A stretch of 24,748 bases of DNA from an uncultured Collinsella sp. (GCA_902491055.1 CABUGI010000019.1:1-24748); one strand, 5' to 3'; positions 1 through 11,884 are shown, numbered from the stretch's first letter. The notes: generated by a model from the letters alone, not told the origin. Made by a program: numbers and translations.

Positions 1-2
1 CC

Positions 3-848
3 GAGGCACTGTCGGCAACATTCATGGCTATGCTCAACCCCGGCGACGAGGTCATTATCCCCACGCCGGCCTTTGGCCTGTACGAGAGCATCGTCGTGGC
101 CAATCACGCCAAAGCGGTCTTTTTGGATACGGAGCCTGCGCAATTCCAGATTGACGAGGACGCACTTCGTGCTTGCGTGACGCCGGCGACCAAGGCCATC
201 GTCATCTGCTCGCCCAACAATCCTACGGGTTGCATCCTCAACACGGCGTCACTCGACGCCGTGGCGCGCGTGGCAGAGCAGGCGGGCATCTACGTGGTCT
301 GCGACGACGTATACAACCGCCTGGTTTATGTGGATGGCTACGAGCGCTTTGCCCAGCGCCACCCGGAGCTGCGTGAGCAGACGGTAGTCATCGAGAGCTT
401 CTCCAAGCCCTGGGCCATGACCGGCTGGCGCTTGGGCTGGCTCGCAGCCGCAGCCCCCGTCATCGCCGAGATCGCAAAAGCCCACCAATACCTAGTATCG
501 AGTGCCGTCTCCTTTGAGATGGACGCCGCAGCGCGAGCCCTGACCGTCGACCCAACCCCCATGCTCAAAGTCTACCGAGCCCGCCGCAAACGCGTGCTCG
601 CAGCCTTAAACGCCATGGGTCTCGATGTGGTAGAGCCCGCAGGAGCCTTCTACACTTTCCCGAGCATCAAAAAGTTCGGCCTAACCAGCGAAGACTTCTG
701 CATCAAAGCCATCAAAGAAGCAAACGTAGCCCTAGTCCCAGGCGACTGCTTCGGAACCGAAGGCCACATCCGCCTAAGCTACTGCGTCTCCGACAAAAAT
801 CTGGACGAAGGCCTCCGCCGCCTGTCCACCTTCGTTTCAACCCTATAA
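3..848 (+). CDS. PLP-dependent aminotransferase, fold type I (5' partial)
   Basis: The reading frame is open to the left edge of the window: codons from position 3 encode EALSATF just before the first Met at 24, so the N-terminus lies outside. Numbering from that Met, the protein has the SPNNPTG motif (63-69), the DDVYN motif whose Asp contacts the PLP ring nitrogen (94-98), the Schiff-base lysine in SFSKPWAMTGWRLG (K128), and the carboxylate-binding Arg in GHIRLSY (R250). These are class I/II aminotransferase signatures of the aspartate/aromatic aminotransferase family; the amino-acid substrate cannot be told from sequence. It ends with TAA at 846-848, about 50 bp before the long inverted repeat. 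Its last third uses CTA and GTA codons that are rare in the ribosomal and polymerase genes of this window, which fits lower expression. It looks unrelated to the downstream ribosomal operon. Confidence 0.9.
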   Translation, partial: EALSATFMAMLNPGDEVIIPTPAFGLYESIVVANHAKAVFLDTEPAQFQIDEDALRACVTPATKAIVICSPNNPTGCILNTASLDAVARVAEQAGIYVVCDDVYNRLVYVDGYERFAQRHPELREQTVVIESFSKPWAMTGWRLGWLAAAAPVIAEIAKAHQYLVSSAVSFEMDAAARALTVDPTPMLKVYRARRKRVLAALNAMGLDVVEPAGAFYTFPSIKKFGLTSEDFCIKAIKEANVALVPGDCFGTEGHIRLSYCVSDKNLDEGLRRLSTFVSTL

Positions 849-902
849 CCATCAGGGACGCAACACATCAGCCCATCGACATAAGGGTTATGCGTGGGGC
901 GC

Positions 903-1118
903 GCCGGCCAACGGACACGAGGATTCGCAGCAAAGGCAACGTAGCTCCGGCCGGGAGGGGCAGGGCGAGTTTTCCGTAGATTCCGCACGAGCCGAAGGCC
1001 ACTTAATGTGGCCTTCGTGCGAGCCCAGGACTTGACCGAGCGGAAAACTCGCCCTGCCCCTCCCGGCCGGAGCGTATGCAGGGTTTGTGTACGAATCCTC
1101 GCGCCCGTTGACCGACGC
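903..1118. repeat. Long nested inverted repeat, copy 1 (E1)
   Basis: The inner arms 944-976 and 1041-1073 are a perfect 33-bp inverted repeat. Beyond a non-pairing stretch, outer arms 903-927 and 1092-1116 pair again over 25 positions with four mismatches. The centre holds a 9-bp perfect stem (994-1002 with 1008-1016) closed by the loop TTAAT (1003-1007). The core (about 968-1048) matches the core of the copy at 13875-14015: both have AGTTT, then TTCCGCACG, then CACTTAATGTG, then CAGGACT at nearly the same spacing. No T-run follows on either strand, so it is not a standard intrinsic terminator. No target-site duplication is evident. It could be a structured RNA, a miniature non-coding mobile element, or a DNA hairpin acting as insulator. 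The structure is certain; the role is unknown. Confidence 0.9.
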
Positions 1119-1136
1119 CGGGGTCCCCGCCATAAT
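1108..1136 (+). promoter_or_regulatory. Promoter of rplJ-rplL (TTGACC-N17-CATAAT)
   Basis: The -35 hexamer TTGACC (1108-1113) and -10 hexamer CATAAT (1131-1136) are separated by exactly 17 bp and each differ from consensus at one position. Transcription would start near 1143 and give a leader of about 210 nt before rplJ. The -35 lies inside the outer right arm of the upstream inverted repeat. Confidence 0.8.
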
Positions 1137-1160
1137 ACTTTCGGTTCACGCACGAATCCG

Positions 1161-1230
1161 CTGCCAGAGACAGCCGGTGCAAACGGGCATCGCCCGCGAG
1201 CTTAATGGGATATCCCGCCAGCCGAGGTGG
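1161..1230 (+). promoter_or_regulatory. L10-type ribosomal protein leader (rplJ autoregulation)
   Basis: The leader contains AGAGACAGCCGG (1167-1178), then TTAATGGGATATCCCGCC (1202-1219), then GCCGAGGT (1221-1228). As I recall them, these elements resemble the L10 leader of bacterial rplJL operons, where L10 or the L10-(L12)4 complex binds its own mRNA. The position between a strong promoter and rplJ, followed by a terminator hairpin, supports attenuation control. An Rfam covariance search would confirm the family. Confidence 0.7.
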
Positions 1231-1250
1231 TCGAGTAGATATGTCTTCTC

Positions 1251-1287
1251 GCCCCCGTCGCTCATGCAGCGCGGGGGCTTTCTTTTT
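1251..1287 (+). terminator. Intrinsic terminator / attenuator in the rplJ leader
   Basis: GCCCCCG (1251-1257) pairs with CGGGGGC (1272-1278), extended by CGCT/AGCG around a 5-nt loop, and followed by TTTCTTTTT (1279-1287). It sits 66 nt before the rplJ start and downstream of the L10-type leader, so it is best read as the attenuator of an autoregulated operon and not as the end of a transcript. Confidence 0.8.
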
Positions 1288-1352
1288 GGACATGCCCCCG
1301 TCACGTCCTTGTGGCGGACCGTGCCCGGAAAGAATTCGAGGAGGTGTAATTC

Positions 1353-1874
1353 ATGCCCCAGCAGTACAAAATCGACAAGGTTGCAGAGATCGAGTCCCGT
1401 ATCGCCGAGAACGCCGGTCTGTTCGTCGTCAACTACAACGGTCTGACGGTTAAGCAGGCTCAGGAGCTGCGTCATCAGCTTCGCGAGTGCGGCGCCGAGA
1501 TGAAGGTCTACAAGAACAACCTGGTCAAGATCGCTCTCAAGAACCAGGAGCAGCCCGAGCTCGACGAGATCCTCGCCGGCCCCGTCGCTTATGTGTTCTA
1601 CGAGTCCGAGCCGGTCGAGGCCGCTAAGGCCCTTAAGGACTTCTCTGCTAAGTCCAAGGGCGTCCTTGAGATCAAGGGCGGTATCTCCGACGGCAAGGCC
1701 GTTTCCGCTGATGATGTTAAGGCTATCGCCGAGCTGCCCACCAAGGATCAGCTTCTCGGCCAGATCGCCGGTCTCATCTCCGGTTTCGCTCGCGACATCG
1801 CTGTCTGCGTCAACGGCGTTTCCTCTGGTCTCGCTCGTTCGATCCAGCAGGTCTCCGAGCAGAAGGCAGCCTAG
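1353..1874 (+). CDS. rplJ: 50S ribosomal protein L10 (uL10)
   Basis: A 173-residue protein with the L10 pattern: an N-terminal globular domain beginning MPQQYKIDKVAEIESRI with GLFVVNYNGLTVKQAQELR and KVYKNNLVKIALK, and a C-terminal helical spine for L7/L12 dimers ending SGLARSIQQVSEQKAA. Length is typical for bacterial L10. L10 anchors the L7/L12 stalk on 23S rRNA of the 50S subunit and usually represses its own operon by binding the leader. The ATG at 1353 is preceded by GAGGAGG (1338-1344). rplL follows after 102 nt; rplK and rplA, often just upstream in other bacteria, are not in this window. Confidence 0.97.
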   Translation: MPQQYKIDKVAEIESRIAENAGLFVVNYNGLTVKQAQELRHQLRECGAEMKVYKNNLVKIALKNQEQPELDEILAGPVAYVFYESEPVEAAKALKDFSAKSKGVLEIKGGISDGKAVSADDVKAIAELPTKDQLLGQIAGLISGFARDIAVCVNGVSSGLARSIQQVSEQKAA

Positions 1875-1889
1875 TTGCTGTTTTCACCC

Positions 1890-1932
1890 GCGGCGGCAAC
1901 GCCGCACCCCTGGCGCATTCGCGCCGTGTTTT
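1890..1932 (+). terminator. Weak hairpins in the rplJ-rplL gap
   Basis: Two small stems lie between rplJ and rplL: GCGGC/GCCGC (1890-1905), and GGCGC/GCGCC (1912-1925) followed by GTGTTTT. The second has the outline of a weak terminator. A partial stop or processing site would be plausible here because L7/L12 is needed in several copies per L10, but the stems are short. Confidence 0.35.
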
Positions 1933-1976
1933 AACTGATCTCCGTGCACAGACACGGAAACCGAAAGGACTTAGAA

Positions 1977-2354
1977 ATGGCTAAGCTTACCACCGATGAG
2001 ATCATCGATGCTCTTAAGGAAATGACCCTTCTCGAGGCTTCCGAGCTCGTCAAGGCTATCGAGGACACCTTCGGCGTTTCCGCCGCTGCTCCTGCCGCTG
2101 TTGTCGCCGCTCCCGCTGCTGGCGCTGCTGAGGCCGAGGAGAAGACCGAGTTTGACGTCGTGCTCGAGGGCTTCGGCGACAACAAGATCCAGGTCATCAA
2201 GGCCGTCCGTGAGCTCACCAACCTTGGCCTGAAGGAGGCCAAGGAGGTCGTCGAGGGCGCTCCCAAGGCTGTTCTCGAGGGTGCCAAGAAGGAGGACGCC
2301 GAGGCTGCCAAGGAGAAGCTCGAGGCTGCTGGCGCTGCTGTCACCCTCAAGTAA
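1977..2354 (+). CDS. rplL: 50S ribosomal protein L7/L12 (bL12)
   Basis: A 125-residue protein. Residues 1-35 form the dimerisation domain (MAKLTTDEIIDALKEMTLLE); an Ala/Pro-rich hinge covers about 37-55; the C-terminal factor-binding domain begins EKTEFDVVLEGFGDNKIQVI and carries the GLKEAKEVVEGAP motif that contacts EF-G and EF-Tu. The ATG at 1977 is chosen because the protein then begins with the canonical MAKLT and GAAAGGAC lies just upstream. An in-frame ATG at 1944 would add 11 atypical residues. The gene is followed at once by a strong terminator, so the rplJL transcript ends here and does not run into rpoB. Confidence 0.97.
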   Translation: MAKLTTDEIIDALKEMTLLEASELVKAIEDTFGVSAAAPAAVVAAPAAGAAEAEEKTEFDVVLEGFGDNKIQVIKAVRELTNLGLKEAKEVVEGAPKAVLEGAKKEDAEAAKEKLEAAGAAVTLK

Positions 2355-2381
2355 TCAGGCTTTCTCGCCAGATTTCTTTGC

Positions 2382-2416
2382 AGACGGGGTTCGCATTGCG
2401 AGCCCCGTCTTTTTTG
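2382..2416 (+). terminator. Intrinsic terminator after rplL
   Basis: A 12-bp stem, GACGGGGTTCGC (2383-2394) with GCGAGCCCCGTC (2398-2409) and one G-U wobble, has a 3-nt loop and is followed by a run of seven T. It lies 28 nt after the rplL stop. Confidence 0.92.
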
Positions 2417-2658
2417 TTTTGGCCCTTCATTCCCATTGCTCGGCGCGCAGAACACCGTTGTCTTCGCCGTGCCAATCTCGTTACCGCTGGGGCGTAAAAT
2501 TGCACCATTCGAGCAATAATTTGCGTTGACCTGCTGAAGAATTGCGTTTGCCTTACGGCGACGTATGTCTCCGGCGGTAAGATACTTCGGTATCGCAATT
2601 TGGTCTGCGGCCGCCGTGCCGCACGCACAGGGCGCATTCTGCGCCTGCGAAAGGATCC

Positions 2659-3576
2659 TTGAATAATATGAAGGCAATCATCCCCGCCGCCGGTCTTGGC
2701 ACGCGTTTTCTGCCTGGCACTAAGTGCACGCCCAAAGAGATGCTGCCGGTGCTCGACAAGCCGGTCATTCAGTATGTCGTTGAGGAGGCACTCGACCCCG
2801 AGGAGGTCGACGACGCCATCATCGTTACCTCTCCCGGTAAGCCCGAGCTGCTGAGCTACTTCCAGCCCGACCGTTCGCTCGAGAACCTGCTGCGCGAGCG
2901 CGGCAAGAACGCCTATGCCGATGCCGTCGCCCACGCTGGCGGTATGCCGGTCGACTTCCGCTATCAGTACGAGCCCAAGGGTCTCGGCCATGCTATCCGC
3001 TCTGCTGCCGACGCCGTGGCAGGGGAGAACTTCCTGGTTCTTCTGGGCGACTACGTTGTGCCTAACTGTGATATCTGCGACAAGATGCTCGCCGTTTCCA
3101 AGGAGCACGGTGGCGCTTCGGTTATCGCCGTCGCTGCTTGCTCGCCCGAGGAAGTCAGCCGCTACGGCGTTATCGCCGGCGATCGCGTTGGCTCGCTCGA
3201 GGGCTTCGAGAATGCCGCCGACGACGAGCCCGGTGCCGTTTGGCGCATCGGCGGTCTGGTCGAGAAGCCCGCTCCCGAGGCGGCTCCGTCCAACCTGTAC
3301 ATTGTCGGCCGTTATCTGCTGAGCCCGCTGGTCATGGACCTGCTCGCCGATCAGCAGGCCGGCAAGGGCGGCGAGATCCAGCTCACCGACGCCATGGCCC
3401 GCTCGCTCGACCGCGAGGCCATGTACGCTGTCGTTATCGACCCGCTGTTGGGCTACGACACCGGCACCCCGTCTGGCTGGATGGCAACCAACGCCCTCAT
3501 GGCCGCAAGCGATTCTCGCTTTGCCGATGCCTTCTGGGACGCCATCGACGAGCGCGGCGGATTGATGCGCAAGTAA
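2659..3576 (+). CDS. galU: UTP--glucose-1-phosphate uridylyltransferase
   Basis: Makes UDP-glucose from UTP and glucose-1-phosphate for cell-envelope glycans and galactose use. Motifs in order: nucleotide-binding AAGLGTRFLPGT near the N-terminus, KEMLPVLDKPVIQYVVEEA, the metal-binding region LLGDYVVPN, GLVEKP, GRYLLSP, GGEIQLTDA, and the C-terminal GYDTGTPSGWM. Length (305 residues) fits GalU. AAGGA at 2651-2655 could serve either the TTG at 2659 or the ATG at 2668 (MKAIIPAAG); the TTG is closer to usable spacing, but the true start is uncertain by three codons. The gene is bracketed by terminators at 2382-2416 and 3597-3629, so it forms its own unit between rplL and rpoB. I could not identify its promoter with confidence; the 238-bp upstream gap has TTGACC at 2526 but no good -10 at proper spacing, and a small TTCG-loop hairpin at 2581-2594. 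Confidence 0.95.
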   Translation: MNNMKAIIPAAGLGTRFLPGTKCTPKEMLPVLDKPVIQYVVEEALDPEEVDDAIIVTSPGKPELLSYFQPDRSLENLLRERGKNAYADAVAHAGGMPVDFRYQYEPKGLGHAIRSAADAVAGENFLVLLGDYVVPNCDICDKMLAVSKEHGGASVIAVAACSPEEVSRYGVIAGDRVGSLEGFENAADDEPGAVWRIGGLVEKPAPEAAPSNLYIVGRYLLSPLVMDLLADQQAGKGGEIQLTDAMARSLDREAMYAVVIDPLLGYDTGTPSGWMATNALMAASDSRFADAFWDAIDERGGLMRK

Positions 3577-3596
3577 GCCTTCGGACATCGACATTT

Positions 3597-3629
3597 ACGG
3601 GCGCGGACCTCGGTTCGCGCCCGTTTTTT
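3597..3629 (+). terminator. Intrinsic terminator after galU
   Basis: A 9-bp perfect stem, ACGGGCGCG (3597-3605) with CGCGCCCGT (3616-3624), is followed by TTTTT. It lies 20 nt after the galU stop. Confidence 0.92.
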
Positions 3630-3671
3630 ATAAGAGCTGCGATTGCCGGCTCTCTGTTCACAGAAAATATA

Positions 3672-3686
3672 TGAACAGATGTTCGA
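3672..3686. promoter_or_regulatory. Candidate LexA/DinR (SOS) box upstream of rpoB
   Basis: TGAACAGATGTTCGA contains GAAC-N4-GTTC with the internal pattern A-G-A-T, fitting the Gram-positive and actinobacterial LexA box (CGAAC-RNRY-GTTCG) except for the first base. It overlaps a possible promoter TTGCCG (3644-3649)-N18-TATATG (3668-3673). One such 8-base core by chance in the whole window would not be surprising, so this is only a candidate. Confidence 0.35.
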
Positions 3687-3762
3687 TACACATACATCTA
3701 CCTGCGTGTTTTCTGCCGAAAAACTTTGCTACTCCAAAAACTCAATCGCGTCAAGGCTTTTC

Positions 3763-3790
3763 TTGCCCAACGGTCGGTACCTGATAAACT
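3763..3790 (+). promoter_or_regulatory. Candidate promoter of rpoB-rpoC (TTGCCC-N16-TAAACT)
   Basis: TTGCCC (3763-3768) and TAAACT (3785-3790) are separated by 16 bp and lie about 75 bp before the rpoB start. A dedicated promoter is expected because terminators after rplL and galU isolate rpoBC. Confidence 0.5.
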
Positions 3791-3863
3791 ATTAGGTTGC
3801 GATAACTGGCGAAGCCATGCCTCGCCAACCCACCGAGCATTTCCGTGAAGGAGGAAAAACCTG

Positions 3864-6800
3864 GTGACCTACGCATACACTGCCACTGAGCGCAAGCGCG
3901 TCAGCTTCGGGAAAATCCCGGAGGCCATGGAGCTCCCCAACCTTATCTCTGTTCAAAGGGAATCCTTTGAGCGTTTTAAGGACGAGGGCCTTCGTGAGGC
4001 GTTCAAGGAATCCAGCCCCATCCAGAGCCAGAACCATGTTCTCGAGGTTACCTTCGGCGAGCATCAGTTCGGCGACCCCGCGCACACCGTCGAGGAGTGC
4101 CGCGAGAAGGATATGACCTATCAGGCCCCGCTTCTGACCGACGTCCGTCTCACCAACAAGGAGACCGGCGAGATCAAGGAGCAGCTCGTCTTTATGGGCG
4201 ACTTCCCCATGATGACCGATCAGGGCACCTTCATCATCAACGGTACCGAGCGTATCGTCGTCTCGCAGCTCGTCCGCTCCCCGGGCGTGTACTACAGCTC
4301 CGAGATGGATTCAGGCAAGCAGATCTACAAGGCCCAGATCATCCCGTCCCGCGGTGCCTGGCTTGAGTTTGAGGTCGACAAGCGCGACCAGCTCATGGTC
4401 TCCATCGACCGTAAGCGCAAGCAGAGCGCCACGATGTTCCTGCGCGCCCTTGGCATCGCCGTCACCAACGACGACATCATCGAGCTGCTCGGCAACTCCG
4501 ATGTGATCAAGCGCACCCTGGAGCGCGACACCGCCCTCACCCGCGAGGACGCCCTCATCGAGATCTACCGTCGCCTGCGCCCGGGCGAGCCTCCCACCGT
4601 GGACGCTTCCCGCAGCCTGCTCGAGGGTCTGCTCTTCAACCCGCAGCGCTACGACCTGGCCCGCGTCGGTCGTTACAAGGTCAACAAGAAGCTCAACCTC
4701 ACCACCGAGGAAGAGGTCACGGTGCTCACCGACGAGGATATCGTCGCGACGCTGCGCTACCTCCTGTCCCTCGCTGCCGGCGAGCAGGGCTTCAAGGTCG
4801 ACGACATCGACCACTTTGGCAACCGCCGCATCCGTACCGTCGGCGAGCTCGTCGCCAACCAGTTCCGTATCGGCATGAGCCGTATGGAGCGCGTCGTCCG
4901 TGAGCGCATGAGCTCCCAGGACATCGACGAGATCACCCCGCAGTCGCTCATCAACATCCGCCCGATCGTTGCCTCCATCAAGGAGTTCTTCGGTTCCTCG
5001 CAGCTCTCGCAGTTCATGGACCAGGCGAACCCCCTGACCGGTCTGACCCACAAGCGCCGTCTGTCCGCACTCGGCCCTGGCGGTCTTGCCGGCCACAAGT
5101 CGGGCTCCAGCCGCCGCACCAACGTGCCGACGGCCGTCCGCGACGTTCACAACTCGCACTACAGCCGCATGTGCCCGATCGAGACCCCCGAAGGCCCCAA
5201 CATCGGCCTGATCGGCTCGCTCGCCCTCTACGCCCGCGTCAACGAGTATGGCTTCATCGAGGCTCCGTTCCGTCGCGTCGAGAACGGCGTTGCCACCGAC
5301 CAGATCGACTGGATGACCGCTGACGAGGAAGAGAAGCACGTCATCGCGCCGGCCAACACGCCGCTCGATCCCAAGACCAACGAGTTCATCACGACCGATG
5401 CCGAGGGCAAGATCGTCCGTCCGCACACCGTGATCGCCCGTACCCGCGACTTCGACGGCTCCTTCGGCGCTCCCGCCGACGTGCCTGTCGAGGACGTCGA
5501 CTACATGGACGTCTCGCCGCGTCAGATGCTCTCCGTCGCAGCCACGCTGATCCCGTTCCTTGAGCACGACGACGCCAAGCGTACGCTGATGGGCGCTAAC
5601 ATGCAGCGTCAGGCCGTGCCGCTGGTTCACCCCGCCGCTCCCTATGTCGGTACCGGCATGGAGCGTCGCGCTGCTCTGGACTCCGGCGAGGTCACCCTGG
5701 CCAAGAACGCCGGCGAGGTCATCTTTGCCGACGCCGCCAAGATTATCGTCAAGCATGCCGGCGGCATGGACGAGTATCACCTGGCCAAGTACCAGCGCTC
5801 CAACCAGTCCACCTGCATCAACCACCGTCCGCTCGTGCGCGTCGGTGACACCGTTGAGCAGGGCGAGCCTCTGGCCGACGGTCCTTCGACCGATCACGGC
5901 GAGCTCGCACTGGGTCAGAACCTCACCGTGGCCTACATGCCGTGGGAAGGCTTTAACTACGAGGACGGTATCGTCGTGTCCGAGCGCCTGGTGGCCGAGG
6001 ACCTGCTGACGACCATCAACATCACCCGTCACGAGATCGACGCCCGCGACACCAAGCTCGGTCCCGAGGAGATCACCCGCGAGATCCCGAACCTCTCCGA
6101 GGACATGCTTGCCAACCTCGACGAGGACGGCATCATCCGCATCGGCGCCGAGGTCGGCCCTGGCGACATCCTGGTCGGCAAGGTCACGCCTAAGGGCGAG
6201 AGCGCTCTGACCGCCGAGGAGCGCCTGCTGCGCGCCATCTTCGGTGCCAAGGCCCACGACGTCCGCGACACCTCCCTTAAGATGCCTCACGGCGCTTATG
6301 GCCGCGTCATCGACGTCGTCCGCTTTAGCCGCGAGAACGGCGACGACCTGGCTCCCGGCGTCAACGAGCAGGTGCGCGTCTACGTCGCCCAGCGTCGTAA
6401 GATTCAGCAGGGCGATAAGATCGCCGGCCGCCACGGCAACAAGGGTGTTATTTGTAACGTTCTGCCGGTCGAGGACATGCCCTACATGGCTGACGGTACC
6501 CCGATCGACGTCATCCTCAACCCGCTGGGCGTTCCTTCGCGTATGAACGTCGGTCAGCTGCTCGAGTGCCACCTTGGCTGGGCTGCTGCCTGCGGTTGGG
6601 ATACCGAGCAGGCCGACTCCGACAAGTACGTCCCCGGTCCGTTCTTCACCGCGACGCCTGTCTTCGACGGCGCCAAGGAGGACGAGATCGCCGAGGTCAT
6701 TCGTCGTGCTAACAAGAACATGCTCAACAAGGCCACCGCTGCCTTTGGCGATCACATGCGCCCCGAGTTCGTCACCCAGCTTGACGAGCGCGGCAAGACC

Positions 6801-7355
6801 CGCCTGTTCGACGGCCGCACCGGCGAGGAGTTCCGCGAGCCCATTACCGTGGGTACGTCCTACATCCTCAAGCTCGGCCACATGGTCGACGACAAGATCC
6901 ACGCCCGTTCGACCGGCCCTTACAGCCTGGTTACCCAGCAGCCGCTGGGCGGCAAGGCTCAGTTCGGCGGCCAGCGTTTCGGCGAGATGGAAGTTTGGGC
7001 ACTGTACGCTTACGGTGCTTCCAACGTCCTGCAGGAGATCCTGACCGTCAAGTCCGACGATACCGTGGGCCGCGTCAAGACCTACGAGTCCATCGTCAAG
7101 GGCGAGAACGTTCCTGTCCCGGGTATCCCCGAGTCCTTCAAGGTTCTCGTCAAGGAGATTCGCTCCCTCGCACTGGACATCGAGCCCATGCACGATGCCG
7201 ACGAGGACGCCTCCGCCCCTGTGACCGCCGAGGAGACCTCTGCTCTCGACGACCTGGCTGCGCTCGCCGGCGTTGACGCCGACGTCGAGGCCGAGGATGC
7301 CGAGACCGACGAGGCGCCCGAGGCTGTCGCCGCCACGACCACTGATAAGGAGTAG
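3864..7355 (+). CDS. rpoB: DNA-directed RNA polymerase subunit beta
   Basis: An 1163-residue beta subunit of RNA polymerase. The rifampicin region is present (GSSQLSQFMDQANPLTGL followed by THKRRLSALGPGGL, ending at L408) and keeps the residues matching E. coli D516, H526, R529, S531 and L533. Other conserved blocks include RMCPIETPEGPNIGL and GDKIAGRHGNKG (about 850-861). Two oddities: residues 409-424, in fork loop 2, read AGHKSGSSRRTNVPTA instead of the usual eight-residue TRERAGFE-like segment; and the C-terminus ends in an acidic, Ala-rich tail of about 50 residues. The start is GTG at 3864, preceded by AAGGAGG (3848-3854). The TAG stop at 7353-7355 is in the same frame as rpoC, and the rpoC ribosome-binding site overlaps the last rpoB codons, implying coupled translation. 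Confidence 0.98.
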   Translation: MTYAYTATERKRVSFGKIPEAMELPNLISVQRESFERFKDEGLREAFKESSPIQSQNHVLEVTFGEHQFGDPAHTVEECREKDMTYQAPLLTDVRLTNKETGEIKEQLVFMGDFPMMTDQGTFIINGTERIVVSQLVRSPGVYYSSEMDSGKQIYKAQIIPSRGAWLEFEVDKRDQLMVSIDRKRKQSATMFLRALGIAVTNDDIIELLGNSDVIKRTLERDTALTREDALIEIYRRLRPGEPPTVDASRSLLEGLLFNPQRYDLARVGRYKVNKKLNLTTEEEVTVLTDEDIVATLRYLLSLAAGEQGFKVDDIDHFGNRRIRTVGELVANQFRIGMSRMERVVRERMSSQDIDEITPQSLINIRPIVASIKEFFGSSQLSQFMDQANPLTGLTHKRRLSALGPGGLAGHKSGSSRRTNVPTAVRDVHNSHYSRMCPIETPEGPNIGLIGSLALYARVNEYGFIEAPFRRVENGVATDQIDWMTADEEEKHVIAPANTPLDPKTNEFITTDAEGKIVRPHTVIARTRDFDGSFGAPADVPVEDVDYMDVSPRQMLSVAATLIPFLEHDDAKRTLMGANMQRQAVPLVHPAAPYVGTGMERRAALDSGEVTLAKNAGEVIFADAAKIIVKHAGGMDEYHLAKYQRSNQSTCINHRPLVRVGDTVEQGEPLADGPSTDHGELALGQNLTVAYMPWEGFNYEDGIVVSERLVAEDLLTTINITRHEIDARDTKLGPEEITREIPNLSEDMLANLDEDGIIRIGAEVGPGDILVGKVTPKGESALTAEERLLRAIFGAKAHDVRDTSLKMPHGAYGRVIDVVRFSRENGDDLAPGVNEQVRVYVAQRRKIQQGDKIAGRHGNKGVICNVLPVEDMPYMADGTPIDVILNPLGVPSRMNVGQLLECHLGWAAACGWDTEQADSDKYVPGPFFTATPVFDGAKEDEIAEVIRRANKNMLNKATAAFGDHMRPEFVTQLDERGKTRLFDGRTGEEFREPITVGTSYILKLGHMVDDKIHARSTGPYSLVTQQPLGGKAQFGGQRFGEMEVWALYAYGASNVLQEILTVKSDDTVGRVKTYESIVKGENVPVPGIPESFKVLVKEIRSLALDIEPMHDADEDASAPVTAEETSALDDLAALAGVDADVEAEDAETDEAPEAVAATTTDKE

Positions 7356-7361
7356 TTGACT

Positions 7362-11840
<4,479 letters not shown>

Positions 11841-11884
11841 CTAGTTCCGCCGTTCTAACGAACGGCGGCGACCTCCGTCGCTGC

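Larger units (their letters stand above)
849..1352. other. 504-bp intergenic region upstream of rplJ
   Basis: No convincing gene. In order it holds a long nested inverted repeat (903-1118), a sigma-70-type promoter (1108-1136), an L10-type leader (about 1161-1230) and a terminator hairpin (1251-1287). Short open frames here run across the inverted-repeat arms and have no ribosome-binding site or recognisable product. Confidence 0.85.

Noticed and set aside
903..1118. Reading the nested repeat as an intrinsic terminator of the aminotransferase
   Set aside because: No T-run follows the stem on either strand, and the conserved core and compensatory changes are not explained by simple termination.
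779..1475. Several overlapping short frames on both strands over the rplJ upstream region
   Set aside because: They run through both arms of the inverted repeat and the leader, have no good ribosome-binding site and no recognisable protein.
2347..3594. A 415-codon minus-strand frame across galU
   Set aside because: It is the codon-aligned opposite of galU, which has all family motifs.
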